From Chitinophaga pinensis (GTDB taxonomy: Bacteria; Bacteroidota; Bacteroidia; Chitinophagales; Chitinophagaceae), in the NCBI RefSeq assembly GCF_007896845.1, contig NZ_VOHS01000001.1:124001-188000 (forward strand): a stretch of DNA of 64,000 nucleotides. The letters run 5' to 3'. The notes below the pieces were generated by a model. The model was not told where the DNA came from. It ran no database searches and saw only the letters and a program-made list of their open reading frames with translations. The position numbers and the translations under genes were made by a program. This document shows positions 25,297-34,774 of this stretch, piece after piece (position 1 is the stretch's first letter; each line of letters opens with the position of its first letter).

Positions 25297-26970
25297 TTAT
25301 TTCTCTCCTAATAGACAACCTGATACATTCCAGGCACTGAAACTATTTCCCTCTCTTTCTCCCAGCGGAATGGCCACCCTGAAGGTGTGCACACCCGGTG
25401 TCAGATCGGGCAAAGGTATGGTAACCGGCTCAGTTACACTACCCGGGCACCAGTTAGATCTGCTCAGATCAGAAGACGACAGTCCGTTGCCGAAATTACC
25501 GGATGATGGATTCAGTAAACGGAAGTTACCGCAATCCGTTCTCCATGGAATGAAATGATATACCCGTTTGCCATCCACAAAGATCTCGTTTAGCTTCTCG
25601 TTGAACTCGTCTCCGCCGCCCCAGCCACCATGACCGGTAGTCGTATAGCGTAAACGCAGGTTTTTCAATCCGGCAGGTACATTCACCGTTACTACCAGCG
25701 AATCTTTACCGAACATGGTACCATACTCCTGACCCGCCATTTCCATGAGGTTGGTAGTATTGAATATCGGCATGATCCAGTGTTCTTTAGGAGTGGTATC
25801 CTGATCATTGTCAGCCGGATAGTATTTCAGTCGCAGACTTACCTTATGTCCACCTTTATCATAGTTACCCACAAATACCCCCATCCATACTTCACCTTCC
25901 AGACGTGGCTGCAATGCTGTAATATCCTGACGGTACACAACAGAATCAGCCCACTGGTATCCCTTGATCCTTACCTTCTGGTTGTAATGGTTCACGCCGA
26001 ACGGTGTAAAGAAGCGCATCAGTTCGAGGGTAGGGAGGTAGTCGTCCGTCGCGATTACACCCCGGTACTTCTCATGATATACCGGCAATGCCGTTACCCC
26101 GTTTTTCAGTCCATCGAGGAAAGACTGCTTTTTATCTTTCGGAATCATAAACACAGAACCGGTGCGGTCATAAGCATCTCCATTGGAATATTCCGCTACT
26201 TCTGCAAACACGGTACCCGCATTGAGCGCCGGGAGTTTTACCTTTTTCAGGATCACTGTTCCGCCCGCATAATGATAAGTCACATTTTCCTGCTCTCCGG
26301 CCGGGTCCTGATGCTCATTGCCCCAGCTGATCTGCTCCTGATTGAAGATATTGATCGTGGTGAACCTGTTTTCTATTACCTGACGGAGATAAGTGGCATC
26401 ATCCACCAGCTGTCCCATGGCAACAGGCCATTTCAGTTCTTCATCCTTGATATTGCGCAGATCTACCTTTGTCGCGATGTATTCTGAATTACCATTACGT
26501 ATAGATCTCAGTACCAGTCCGAGACCGGGCGCATACCCCTGTACAGGTGTTCCTTTAAACGGCAGTGCATTCGTATACCAGACATCTATGCTATTGGAGC
26601 GTACGACCAGTTTCGCCTTTTTACAGGGATATCCCAGTATGGTGTCAACACCGGGTACCAATTCGGCCTGTTCATAGTCAGCAAATGCCTTTTTAAATGT
26701 CAGGAGATGTCCTTCCTTGTCGTTGATCTGCTGGTAAGTAACCTTTGCCTTGTTATCCAGCAATTGCAACTCTTTTTTTGCCGCTCCATTCTGCGGCTGA
26801 AAACGGGCTTTATCCCCCTTGATAAGCAGCTGAATATTACCCTCCGGCATTTCTTTTCCATTGTACTTAAAAGCGTATGTAACCTCGGCGCCGGGTTGTG
26901 CAGGCTTAGACTGCGCCAGTGCGGTCCCTGTTATCAGCAGGGTCATCCACACAAATGAAAATTTCTTCAT
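25297..26970 (-). CDS. GLPGLI-like/PNGase F-like fusion protein, exported
   Basis: A 557-residue protein with a signal peptide (residues 1-20, ending TALAQ). Residues about 25-185 resemble the GLPGLI family, with the marker segment reading YAPGLGLVL (146-154). Residues about 205-555 look like the two jelly-roll domains of peptide-N-glycosidase F: EYSNGDAYDRTGSVFMI (Asp268) corresponds to the region holding catalytic Asp60 of the Elizabethkingia enzyme, GGGDEFNEKL (Glu455) to the Glu206 region, and SNWCPGSV to the conserved WCPG loop. PNGase F removes whole N-glycans from glycoproteins. Activity is an inference; the alignment is by eye. It lies just upstream of pnuC, without an evident functional link. 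Confidence 0.8.
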   Translation of the reverse strand: MKKFSFVWMTLLITGTALAQSKPAQPGAEVTYAFKYNGKEMPEGNIQLLIKGDKARFQPQNGAAKKELQLLDNKAKVTYQQINDKEGHLLTFKKAFADYEQAELVPGVDTILGYPCKKAKLVVRSNSIDVWYTNALPFKGTPVQGYAPGLGLVLRSIRNGNSEYIATKVDLRNIKDEELKWPVAMGQLVDDATYLRQVIENRFTTINIFNQEQISWGNEHQDPAGEQENVTYHYAGGTVILKKVKLPALNAGTVFAEVAEYSNGDAYDRTGSVFMIPKDKKQSFLDGLKNGVTALPVYHEKYRGVIATDDYLPTLELMRFFTPFGVNHYNQKVRIKGYQWADSVVYRQDITALQPRLEGEVWMGVFVGNYDKGGHKVSLRLKYYPADNDQDTTPKEHWIMPIFNTTNLMEMAGQEYGTMFGKDSLVVTVNVPAGLKNLRLRYTTTGHGGWGGGDEFNEKLNEIFVDGKRVYHFIPWRTDCGNFRLLNPSSGNFGNGLSSSDLSRSNWCPGSVTEPVTIPLPDLTPGVHTFRVAIPLGEREGNSFSAWNVSGCLLGEK

Positions 26971-27015
26971 AAGTATAAGTGTATCCTATTTATCACTAAA
27001 GATACAGGTATAAAT

Positions 27016-27050
27016 AAAAAAGCACAGTCCAAAGACTGCGCTCTTTTTTA
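27016..27050. terminator. Terminator after the Nfu gene
   Basis: AAAAAAGCACAGTC / GACTGCGCTCTTTTTT forms a stem with one mismatch, a 4-base loop and T/A runs on both sides. It lies downstream of the Nfu gene on the minus strand. Confidence 0.75.
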
Positions 27051-27075
27051 ACACTATCATTCTCTCAACTATGGC

Positions 27076-27672
27076 TTATTCTGCTTCTGCCACTACTTCT
27101 TTCACTTCCGGAATCATACGCTTCATCATGCCTTCAATACCGGCTTTCAGCGTGATCATAGAAGATGGGCAGCCTGAACAGGAACCCTGCAGCATCAACG
27201 TCACAGTACCGTCGTCGTAATCTTTGAATTGAATAGCACCGCCGTCCATTTCAACCGCTGGTTTCACGTAGTTCTCAAGTAATTCCTTGATACGTTTTAC
27301 CACATCGGTATCATCTGCACTTACTTCATTGGTTGCGGCAGCTTTTGTAACCACTATTTCCTCTTCGTTAATAACGGGACGGTTATCTTCCAGATATTCC
27401 TTCAGGAAGGCTTTTATAGTAGGTATAATATCGTTCCAATCAGTGTCAGGGGTTTTTGTCAGGGTAATGAAATTAGCCATGATGAAAACGCCTCTTATAA
27501 ACGGAAAACTGAACAGCTCAACAGCCAGTGGTGATGGCTTTGCACTCGCTTCATCAGGGAAATCGATATGCTTACCGGGATACAGCAGTTTGTTTGCAAC
27601 AAACTTCATTGTTTCCGGGTTGGGAGTCATTTCTGTATATATACTGATTATCGGATTGCCTGTTTTGATCAT
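27076..27672 (-). CDS. NifU-like Fe-S scaffold protein (Nfu type)
   Basis: A 198-residue protein with two domains. The N-terminal Nfu domain (about residues 10-95) begins IYTEMTPNPETMKFVANKLL and includes FPFIRGVFIMANFITLTK. The C-terminal NifU-like domain (about 120-198) has the cluster-binding CxxC in LQGSCSGCPSSMITLKAGIE. Nfu proteins receive [4Fe-4S] clusters and pass them to target enzymes. Possible targets in this window include MqnC, GltBD and NadA, but no direct link is seen. The gene is monocistronic. Confidence 0.93.
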   Translation of the reverse strand: MIKTGNPIISIYTEMTPNPETMKFVANKLLYPGKHIDFPDEASAKPSPLAVELFSFPFIRGVFIMANFITLTKTPDTDWNDIIPTIKAFLKEYLEDNRPVINEEEIVVTKAAATNEVSADDTDVVKRIKELLENYVKPAVEMDGGAIQFKDYDDGTVTLMLQGSCSGCPSSMITLKAGIEGMMKRMIPEVKEVVAEAE

Positions 27673-27936
27673 AGTACACTAAACTTTTATGATGGAACAA
27701 AGGTAGCAACTTTCACGCACAAACCCACCAGAATGAGCCGTAATACGTATCGAATTTTACAATGCGGATATAGATAAATTTTGATGCATAGGTGTTTTTT
27801 TCCGATCCCGGCTGCATTCCGGCACCGTTTGTGCTGCATATGGAACTTCACTAACCCCATTCCGTCCTCCGGATTGGTTAAATGATTGGTTTTGTTATTT
27901 TCGCAGTTTTCAGGTCTTAACCTACATACTAGTCGA

Positions 27937-29466
27937 ATGTTGAAGTATTTATTGGGTGTTGCACTGTTGCTAACGGGTATCTTCGGCCGGGCAAAAGCAC
28001 AATTGCCACCTAAAAGGGAATTTCGTGCAGTCTGGATTGCCACGGTAGAAAACATAGACTGGCCCTCAAGAAAGGGGTTACCGGTCGAAACGCAGAAGCA
28101 GGAATTTATCAATCTCCTCGATAAGCATCAACGCAACGGAATGAATGCCGTTATCGTGCAGATCCGTCCTGCCGCTGACGCATTCTACGATTCTCCATTC
28201 GAACCCTGGTCCGAATACCTCAGCGGGGTACAGGGACAGGCGCCTAATCCATATTATGATCCCCTCCGCTTTATGCTGGAGGAAACACATAAAAGAGGTA
28301 TGGAATTCCATGCGTGGTTCAATCCCTACCGCGCAGTTATCCGCAATGCCTCCGCCAATCACATCTCACGTATGCGCCCACAGTGGTTCGTGAATTTTGA
28401 TGGTAAAAAATACTTTGACCCTGGTATCCCGGAGGTACGTGAATACGTCACCCAGATCATCCGCGACGTCGTACGCCGCTATGATATTGATGCTGTGCAT
28501 TTTGACGACTATTTCTATCCTTACCCGGTACCCGGCAGGGAATTCGGCGACAATAATTCCTACCGCCAGTACGGTCGCAATATGATGAAAGATGACTGGC
28601 GTCGCTGGAACGTAGACACCATCATTCAGATGGTAAGCAAAATGATCAAGGAAGAAAAGCCATGGGTTAAATTCGGTATCAGTCCGTTTGGTATCTGGCG
28701 CAACAAAAACAAAGATCTGGACGGATCGTACACCACCGGTCTTTCCAACTACGACGACCTTTATGCAGACGTCCGCAAATGGCTGCAAAATGGCTGGATC
28801 GACTATGTAGCACCACAGCTTTATTGGGAACGTGGTCACCGTGTGGCCAACTATGAACTGCTCCTCAACTGGTGGGCACAACATGGATATGGCCGTAATG
28901 TATACATCGGACACGGGGTATACCGCCTCCGTAGTAATGCTGCCTGGAGTATGCCAAACGAACTCCCCGTACAGATTACGGAAGTCCGTACCTTAAATAC
29001 CATTCAGGGTAGTGCCTTCTATAGTGCAAAATCATTCAATGGCAATCCTTTAGGAATAGAAGACAGTCTCCGTAACCATTTCTACCGCTATCCGGCTTTG
29101 CGTCCCGCAATGCCATGGATAAAGCTGCCGACTCCTTTCCCACCATATTTTACAGATGCCTTTGAGCGGGCGGATGGCCTGCATCTGCACTGGGCTGACG
29201 ATGACACTTCCGGACGCACGCAGCAATATGTGATCTACCGCTTCAATGCCAGTGAGTCTATCAACCTGAACGACCCCGGCAAAATACTGGCAATCGTTCA
29301 ACAAATGCCTGATCCTCAATTCATAGATGCCTCTTACGTAAAAGGCACACTATATACTTATGTAGTCACGGCCATGAACAGGTTGCAAATGGAAAGCTGG
29401 GCCAGTGACCCACTTTATATGCGCCAGTCCGGCCGTAGAACACAATTCATATTTGATCCGGAATAG
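27937..29466 (+). CDS. Exported GH10-like (GHL10/DUF187) glycosyl hydrolase
   Basis: A 509-residue protein with a signal peptide ending GRAKAQ. The TIM-barrel domain starts KREFRAVWIATVENIDWPS and includes AVIVQIRPAADAFYDSPFEPWSEYLSG, EFHAWFNPYRAV, DAVHFDDYFYPYPVPG and GISPFGIWRN; these are the marks of the GHL10 (formerly DUF187) family, whose members act on peptidoglycan-like or other glycans in known cases. A fibronectin-III-like domain follows at about residues 415-500. The ATG at 27937 is chosen because it opens the signal peptide. Its exact substrate is unknown. It ends at a perfect 20-bp terminator stem. Confidence 0.88.
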   Translation: MLKYLLGVALLLTGIFGRAKAQLPPKREFRAVWIATVENIDWPSRKGLPVETQKQEFINLLDKHQRNGMNAVIVQIRPAADAFYDSPFEPWSEYLSGVQGQAPNPYYDPLRFMLEETHKRGMEFHAWFNPYRAVIRNASANHISRMRPQWFVNFDGKKYFDPGIPEVREYVTQIIRDVVRRYDIDAVHFDDYFYPYPVPGREFGDNNSYRQYGRNMMKDDWRRWNVDTIIQMVSKMIKEEKPWVKFGISPFGIWRNKNKDLDGSYTTGLSNYDDLYADVRKWLQNGWIDYVAPQLYWERGHRVANYELLLNWWAQHGYGRNVYIGHGVYRLRSNAAWSMPNELPVQITEVRTLNTIQGSAFYSAKSFNGNPLGIEDSLRNHFYRYPALRPAMPWIKLPTPFPPYFTDAFERADGLHLHWADDDTSGRTQQYVIYRFNASESINLNDPGKILAIVQQMPDPQFIDASYVKGTLYTYVVTAMNRLQMESWASDPLYMRQSGRRTQFIFDPE

Positions 29467-29480
29467 CTCCGGTTTAACAT

Positions 29481-29525
29481 AAAAGCAGAAGGGCGTTCGC
29501 TGGTTGCGAACGCCCTTCTGCTTTT
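29481..29525. terminator. Perfect 20-bp terminator stem
   Basis: The arms 29481-29500 and 29506-29525 are exact reverse complements around TGGTT. It lies between the convergent GH10-like gene and the phosphatase gene. Confidence 0.85.
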
Positions 29526-29589
29526 ATATCATCGGAAATTATTCTTCAGATCTCTTCTGCATTTCCACCTGTTAATTCCTGATCTTCAA

Positions 29590-31227
29590 TTATTTATATA
29601 CCGCCTGTACCGGCTTGCCGACAGCGCCATTTGGCATTTGTATATGCAGCATCGCCGCAATCGTCGGCGCGATATCCGCCATACTCACCACATCATTGGT
29701 ATATCCATGTTTTACATGCCAGCCCATAAACACCAGAGGCAGATGCGTATCATACGGATTCCAGTTACCATGTGTCGTTCCTTTAGATGATCCGGAGTAC
29801 CAGCCCGGTTCAGGAATGATGATCACAGATCCGCAACGTTTTGGATTATAACCGTTGACAGCCATGCTCTTGATCGGCTCTGGCAGCGGACTGTTACCCA
29901 GATTATCCATATCTGCCGCAAACTCCACACCCGGCAGTTTTTGCAGGTATTGTACCGTTGCCTTCTTAATCGCGTCATAGTCAAGTTTCTTCGCCTCAAT
30001 AGCCTTCAGGTCAAATCCGATATGATAGTTTTCTGCTGTCAATGCCAGACGTTCTGCGCCAAAACGCTCCTTCAGCATGCTATTGAGTCCATCCATCATT
30101 TTACCTTCCGGTAAACCTGCCGGAAGCTGATTCTCCTGCATAAAACCTACAGAGTGCGCCGCACCATGGTCTGCTGACAGGAATACCAGATAATTGCCTT
30201 TACCCACTTTCTGATCCAGATAGCGGAAAAAAGCAGAAAGGTCTTTGTCAAGACGCAGGTAGGTATCTTCTACTTCTATAGAGTTAGGTCCGTACTTATG
30301 GCCCACATAATCCGTTGATGCACAGTTGATCGTCAGAAAGTCGGTCACGGCACCGGTACCCAGTTTATATCCGTCTATAGCTGCTTTTGCAAACTCCAGT
30401 GTCAGTGTATTACCGGATGGAGTGGAGCGCAGGCTTCCTTTATCCTTTGAATAAATATCCTGCATGTTGTGTGGGAAAGTAGCTGTAGTCTCCCCATTGA
30501 AAATACCTTCCCAACGCACATCATCAGCGGTGCTCTGCACATAGCTGTTGATAGGGTAGAGGGTAGTCCATGGCTTGGACATCAGTTGTGCCGGTACCTG
30601 ACGGGCATTGAATGTCTTTACCCACTCCGGCAGATCTTTCATATAAAATGAACTGGTTACAAAGCTGGCATTGCTGTCATCCAACCAGAAAGCACCGTTG
30701 GCGATATGACCCGCCGGCAGGATAGATGCCCTGTCTTTCAGTGATACACCCACCACTTTCGAGCGGAAATTAGTAGCCAGCTTAAGTTCGTCAGTAATAG
30801 TAGATGCAAGCAGGTTACGTGGCGACATCTTACCGGCATCGGTAGTTGTGCCTATGGGTTGCACAGTAGTATCTTCTGTACAATACCAATGACGACCGGT
30901 AACCTGATCTGTCCAGTCATTGCCGGTAATGCCATGGATAGCAGGTACGGAACCCGTATAAATAGTGCTGTGACCAACAGCCGTAAAGGAAGGTAAGTGA
31001 GTAATAAAGGTATTTTCGCAGGTAAACCCTTCGCCCAGCATTCTCTTGAATCCGCCGGTTTCATAGCGGTCATAGTAGCGGTACAGGTAGTCCCAGCGCA
31101 TCTGGTCAACAACGATCCCAACTACAAGTTTGGGACGATCTACCGGCTTCTGAGCCCGGAGTGCTCCTGTCTGCAGCATAGCGCCGGTAAGCGCCAGCAC
31201 AGACAATGATTTGCAAATTCTTCTCAT
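29590..31227 (-). CDS. pafA: PafA-type alkaline phosphatase
   Basis: A 545-residue secreted phosphomonoesterase of the alkaline phosphatase superfamily. The signal peptide ends about LRAQ. The metal-binding and catalytic parts are seen: VVGIVVDQMRWDYLYRY, THLPSFTAVGHSTIYTG with the Thr nucleophile, VSLKDRASILPAGH with the Lys-x-Arg pair that marks PafA, FLSADHGAAHSV and late THGNWNPYDTHLPLVFMG. PafA enzymes cleave many phosphomonoesters and are not inhibited by phosphate. The ATG at 31227 is chosen as it begins a basic signal sequence. It lies 142 bases after glpQ in the same direction, so it could free glycerol from glycerol-3-phosphate outside the cell; this link is an inference. Confidence 0.9.
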   Translation of the reverse strand: MRRICKSLSVLALTGAMLQTGALRAQKPVDRPKLVVGIVVDQMRWDYLYRYYDRYETGGFKRMLGEGFTCENTFITHLPSFTAVGHSTIYTGSVPAIHGITGNDWTDQVTGRHWYCTEDTTVQPIGTTTDAGKMSPRNLLASTITDELKLATNFRSKVVGVSLKDRASILPAGHIANGAFWLDDSNASFVTSSFYMKDLPEWVKTFNARQVPAQLMSKPWTTLYPINSYVQSTADDVRWEGIFNGETTATFPHNMQDIYSKDKGSLRSTPSGNTLTLEFAKAAIDGYKLGTGAVTDFLTINCASTDYVGHKYGPNSIEVEDTYLRLDKDLSAFFRYLDQKVGKGNYLVFLSADHGAAHSVGFMQENQLPAGLPEGKMMDGLNSMLKERFGAERLALTAENYHIGFDLKAIEAKKLDYDAIKKATVQYLQKLPGVEFAADMDNLGNSPLPEPIKSMAVNGYNPKRCGSVIIIPEPGWYSGSSKGTTHGNWNPYDTHLPLVFMGWHVKHGYTNDVVSMADIAPTIAAMLHIQMPNGAVGKPVQAVYK

Positions 31228-31369
31228 GATAGATAATTTCAACAATTATAAGACCTGACTATTAACGCCTTTGGTGACTTAAGGTTGTCAAATTATCTAT
31301 CCTTTGAGAATTTAAATTGTATAAATATTACCAACGGGGATATAAATGGATAAGGGTTCCCCGTAACGC

Positions 31370-32299
31370 TTAAAATCCAGCTTCGGCAAAACGTACCGGA
31401 TAATCAGAAATAATACCATCAGCACCCATTTCCTTCAGCTTTTTCATTTCCGTTGCTTCCTGAACAGTCCACGGAACAACCTGAATCTTCTTACTATGGC
31501 AAAGTGATAACAGCTCAGGCGTTGTGAACTGATAGAAAGGATTATAGAACTGTGGCGTAAAACCCAGCAGCTCCAGTTGCTGCGCCGGCTTCACTTCTTT
31601 GTCATATGTCAGAAAACCCAGTGTCATATCAGGATACCGGCGGTGCAGTACCTGTAGCGGACGAGGATCGAATGACTGTACAATCAGACGTTTGCCCAGT
31701 GGCAGTAAGTTTTTTACGGCCATCAATTTATCTATATATTCCTCCGGTGCGGGTTGCTCGTTACCATCTGTTTTCGCGGAAGACTTGATTTCCAATAAAT
31801 AAACAACTCCGGGAAGTTTGTGCGACTTCGTATATGCTTCTACTGAATCAATCATTTCAGACAGGAGAGGAGCATACGATCTGATACGCTGTTGTTGCGG
31901 AAACTCAGGATACGCTTTTTCTCCGATCACAAATTCACGGATGCGGCTGTAGTCCATTTTATAAAAGGTATACTCTGAGCGGGAGGCCGCCGGAATTTCC
32001 GCGCCATCCGGCATCGTTGTATAAGCAGGATTAAAGGAGGCATCATGATATACAACGACCTGACCATCTTTCGTAATGTGTACGTCAAACTCAATCGTAT
32101 TGGCCCCCGTCTCAATAGCCTTGATCATGGAGGGAATGGTGTTCTCCGGCATCAGGCCGCGGGTTCCTCTGTGTCCTACTTTATAAAATGTGGGTAACTG
32201 CTGCTGAGCGGTCATGGGTTTTGTGGATTTACAGGCGTTCAGGCCTGTTGTGGCCAGCAGTACACCTGCGGCCAGCATTGCTTGTTGTAAAGGTTTCAT
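31370..32299 (-). CDS. glpQ: Glycerophosphodiester phosphodiesterase, lipoprotein
   Basis: A 309-residue GDPD enzyme that cuts glycerophosphodiesters to glycerol-3-phosphate and an alcohol. The lipoprotein signal ends LATTGLNAC (about residue 23). The catalytic motif is KVGHRGTRGLMPENTIPSM, with both key residues, followed by IEFDVHITKDGQVVVYHD (metal-binding Glu and Asp, and the second His). C-terminal GFLTYDKEVKPAQQ and VPWTVQEATEMKKLKEMGADGIISDYP also match the family. Membrane-anchored outside the cytoplasm by inference. It is the last gene of the glpD-glpK-glpF-glpQ run and supplies glycerol phosphate or glycerol to the others. Confidence 0.9.
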   Translation of the reverse strand: MKPLQQAMLAAGVLLATTGLNACKSTKPMTAQQQLPTFYKVGHRGTRGLMPENTIPSMIKAIETGANTIEFDVHITKDGQVVVYHDASFNPAYTTMPDGAEIPAASRSEYTFYKMDYSRIREFVIGEKAYPEFPQQQRIRSYAPLLSEMIDSVEAYTKSHKLPGVVYLLEIKSSAKTDGNEQPAPEEYIDKLMAVKNLLPLGKRLIVQSFDPRPLQVLHRRYPDMTLGFLTYDKEVKPAQQLELLGFTPQFYNPFYQFTTPELLSLCHSKKIQVVPWTVQEATEMKKLKEMGADGIISDYPVRFAEAGF

Positions 32300-32371
32300 C
32301 GTTTAACGTTTTCCAGCTGTTAAAGTAATATCTGGTGTATCTTTTACTAAGCCTTCCATGTTAACTGATTA

Positions 32372-33115
32372 TTAATTCGACCCAGCCTGCATGCAGAGGA
32401 AAAGCCCTGCTGCAAGGGCCGCTCCGGCTAAGGGGCCGATTATAGGAATCCATGCATAATCCCACCCGTTGCCTCCTTTTCCTTTTACAGGTAATATGGA
32501 GTGCATCAGGCGGGGGCCGAAATCCCTGACAGGATTAATCGCATAACCGGTAGTTCCTCCGAGTGATAATCCAATGGCCAATACAAGAAGAGAAACCGGC
32601 ACAGCTCCCAATGAACCCATACCGATAGGCGTCTTGTCGTTACCAAACTCTCCTTTATCAACGATATAAAAGATGGTAAACAGCAGTACAAAGGTACCGA
32701 TGATCTCACTGATCAGGTTACGGCCGGTATTACGGATAGCCGGAGCCGTACAGTAACATGCCTGAATCAAACCCGGATCGGCTGTATCATCCAGATGGTC
32801 TTTATACATCAGCCACACAAGAAACGCACCAGCCATTGCACCCAGCAATTGGGCGATGATAAACAAAGGGAATTGTGCCCAGCTCAGTTTACCTGCTAAA
32901 CTCAATGCCAGAGATACCGCCGGATTCAGGTGCGCCCCGCTGCTTGGACCAGCAATTACAACACCTATGAAGACGGCCAGTGCCCATCCGGTGGTGATCA
33001 CTATCCAGCCGCCGCCATGGCCTTTCGTTTTGTTGAGGATCACGTTGGCTACGACGCCGTTACCCAGCAATATCATCAACATCGTCCCCAGAAACTCTGC
33101 TAATAAGGGATTCAT
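32372..33115 (-). CDS. glpF: Glycerol facilitator (aquaglyceroporin)
   Basis: A 247-residue MIP channel with six membrane helices and the two half-helix signatures: SGAHLNPAVSLAL, and GYAINPVRDFGPR, where Val takes the place of the usual Ala. The Asp after the second motif (NPVRDFGPR) is the mark of glycerol channels rather than water-only aquaporins. The insert near residues 105-125 with FLVWLMYKDHLDD also fits GlpF. It lets glycerol cross the inner membrane by diffusion. It sits between glpK and glpQ, so the substrate call is firm. Confidence 0.93.
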   Translation of the reverse strand: MNPLLAEFLGTMLMILLGNGVVANVILNKTKGHGGGWIVITTGWALAVFIGVVIAGPSSGAHLNPAVSLALSLAGKLSWAQFPLFIIAQLLGAMAGAFLVWLMYKDHLDDTADPGLIQACYCTAPAIRNTGRNLISEIIGTFVLLFTIFYIVDKGEFGNDKTPIGMGSLGAVPVSLLVLAIGLSLGGTTGYAINPVRDFGPRLMHSILPVKGKGGNGWDYAWIPIIGPLAGAALAAGLFLCMQAGSN

Positions 33116-33190
33116 TGAAAGCGTTATTTATCAGTTAATCATTGGTGGTGCTCAGTATCAGATGATAACCTGCACCGCTTACGTGAAATA

Positions 33191-34732
33191 TTATTTGATG
33201 GCAGGCACTTCTTCTTCCTGCGTGGAAAATTTCGACCAGGCTCTCACTGCCCTGACAGCATTGCTCCATCCACGTACCCATTTATGCACATCTTCCGCAT
33301 CGCCTTTGGGCGTAAAAGAATGGTCTACCTGCCATTGACGGGCAATTTCCTCCTGATCTTTCCAGAAGCCTGTCGCCAGTCCGGCCAGATAGGCCGCACC
33401 CATGGCGGTAGTCTCTGTGATTTTAGGACGTATCACCTGTGTATTCAGAATATCTGCCTGAAACTGCATCAACAGATTATTATTGGTCGCGCCACCATCT
33501 ACGCGTAACTCCTTGATACTGATACCCGCATCTGCTTCCATAGCCCGTAATACCTCCATCGTCTGATAAGCAATGCTTTCCAGCGCGGCTCTGGCAATAT
33601 GTGAAGCATTTGTACCCCTCGTCATACCAACCAATGTTCCTCTGGCATGCTGATCCCAATGTGGAGCACCCAATCCGGCAAATGCAGGTACCAGATAAAC
33701 ACCATCATTATGTGCTACTTTGGCGGCCAATCCTTCTACTTCTGAAGACGAACGGATAATTCCCAGACCATCTCTCAGCCATTGTACCACAGCTCCGGCA
33801 ATAAAGATGCTTCCTTCCAGTGCATATTCTACTTTGCCATTTATTTTCCACGCAATGGTAGTTACCAGATTATTCTGTGAGATGATCGGTTGTTCACCAA
33901 TATTCATCAGCATAAAACATCCGGTACCGTAGGTATTTTTCACCATGCCGGGTGCTGTACACATTTGTCCGAACAAAGCGGCATGCTGATCTCCGGCAAT
34001 ACCGGCAATAGGAATGGTGGTGGAAAAGATCGCCGAAGTGGTCTGGCCTATCAGCTCACTGGATTGCTTTACTTCCGGCAACATGCTCGCCGGAATATCA
34101 AACAAAGCCAGTAATTCGTCATCCCATTGCTGGGTGTGTATATTAAATAACATGGTACGGGACGCATTGGTAATGTCCGTCGCATGTGTCTTTCCTTCCG
34201 TCAGGTTCCATACCAGCCAGGCATCTACCGTACCAAACGCCAGCAGCCCTTTGGCCGCCCTTTCTTTTGCTCCTTCCACATTTTCCAGTATCCACCTCAC
34301 TTTGGTAGCGGAGAAATATGCATCTATCACCAATCCTGTCTTCTCTCTGATCAATTGTTCATGACCAGCTGCTTTGAGCTCATCACAATAGGCAGCGGTG
34401 CGGCGATCCTGCCAGACAATGGCATTGTGAATAGGTTTTCCCGTATGCCGGTCCCAAACAACGGTCGTTTCCCTCTGGTTGGTAATACCGATAGCAGCAA
34501 TATCTGTTCCTCTGAGGCCTGCTTTGGCGACCGCTTCTGCGGCTACGCCCAGCTGACTGGACCAGATCTCGTTAGCATCATGCTCTACCCATCCCGGTGA
34601 GGGGAAAATCTGCCGGAATTCTTTCTGGGCAATAGCGACGATAGCACCCGCCTTATCAAATATGATGGCTCTTGAGCTGGTAGTACCCTGATCCAGTGCC
34701 AGAATATACCGGGATGTTTCCTTTTCCTTCAT
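33191..34732 (-). CDS. glpK: Glycerol kinase
   Basis: A 513-residue FGGY-family kinase that makes sn-glycerol-3-phosphate from glycerol and ATP. Motifs are [18 protein letters not shown] at the N-terminus, [50 protein letters not shown] and the C-terminal [21 protein letters not shown]. The length is close to that of E. coli GlpK, with a slightly longer C-terminus. It follows glpD by 42 bases and precedes glpF by 75, and should share their transcript. Confidence 0.97.
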   Translation of the reverse strand: MKEKETSRYILALDQGTTSSRAIIFDKAGAIVAIAQKEFRQIFPSPGWVEHDANEIWSSQLGVAAEAVAKAGLRGTDIAAIGITNQRETTVVWDRHTGKPIHNAIVWQDRRTAAYCDELKAAGHEQLIREKTGLVIDAYFSATKVRWILENVEGAKERAAKGLLAFGTVDAWLVWNLTEGKTHATDITNASRTMLFNIHTQQWDDELLALFDIPASMLPEVKQSSELIGQTTSAIFSTTIPIAGIAGDQHAALFGQMCTAPGMVKNTYGTGCFMLMNIGEQPIISQNNLVTTIAWKINGKVEYALEGSIFIAGAVVQWLRDGLGIIRSSSEVEGLAAKVAHNDGVYLVPAFAGLGAPHWDQHARGTLVGMTRGTNASHIARAALESIAYQTMEVLRAMEADAGISIKELRVDGGATNNNLLMQFQADILNTQVIRPKITETTAMGAAYLAGLATGFWKDQEEIARQWQVDHSFTPKGDAEDVHKWVRGWSNAVRAVRAWSKFSTQEEEVPAIK

Positions 34733-34774
34733 ATAGTTGAACGTGAAATTTAACTGCTAATGATAATTGACGGA

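Noticed and set aside
31334..31364. Terminator between glpQ and pafA
   Set aside because: An ACGGGGA / TCCCCGT stem has a large loop and no T tract, so read-through from glpQ into pafA remains possible.
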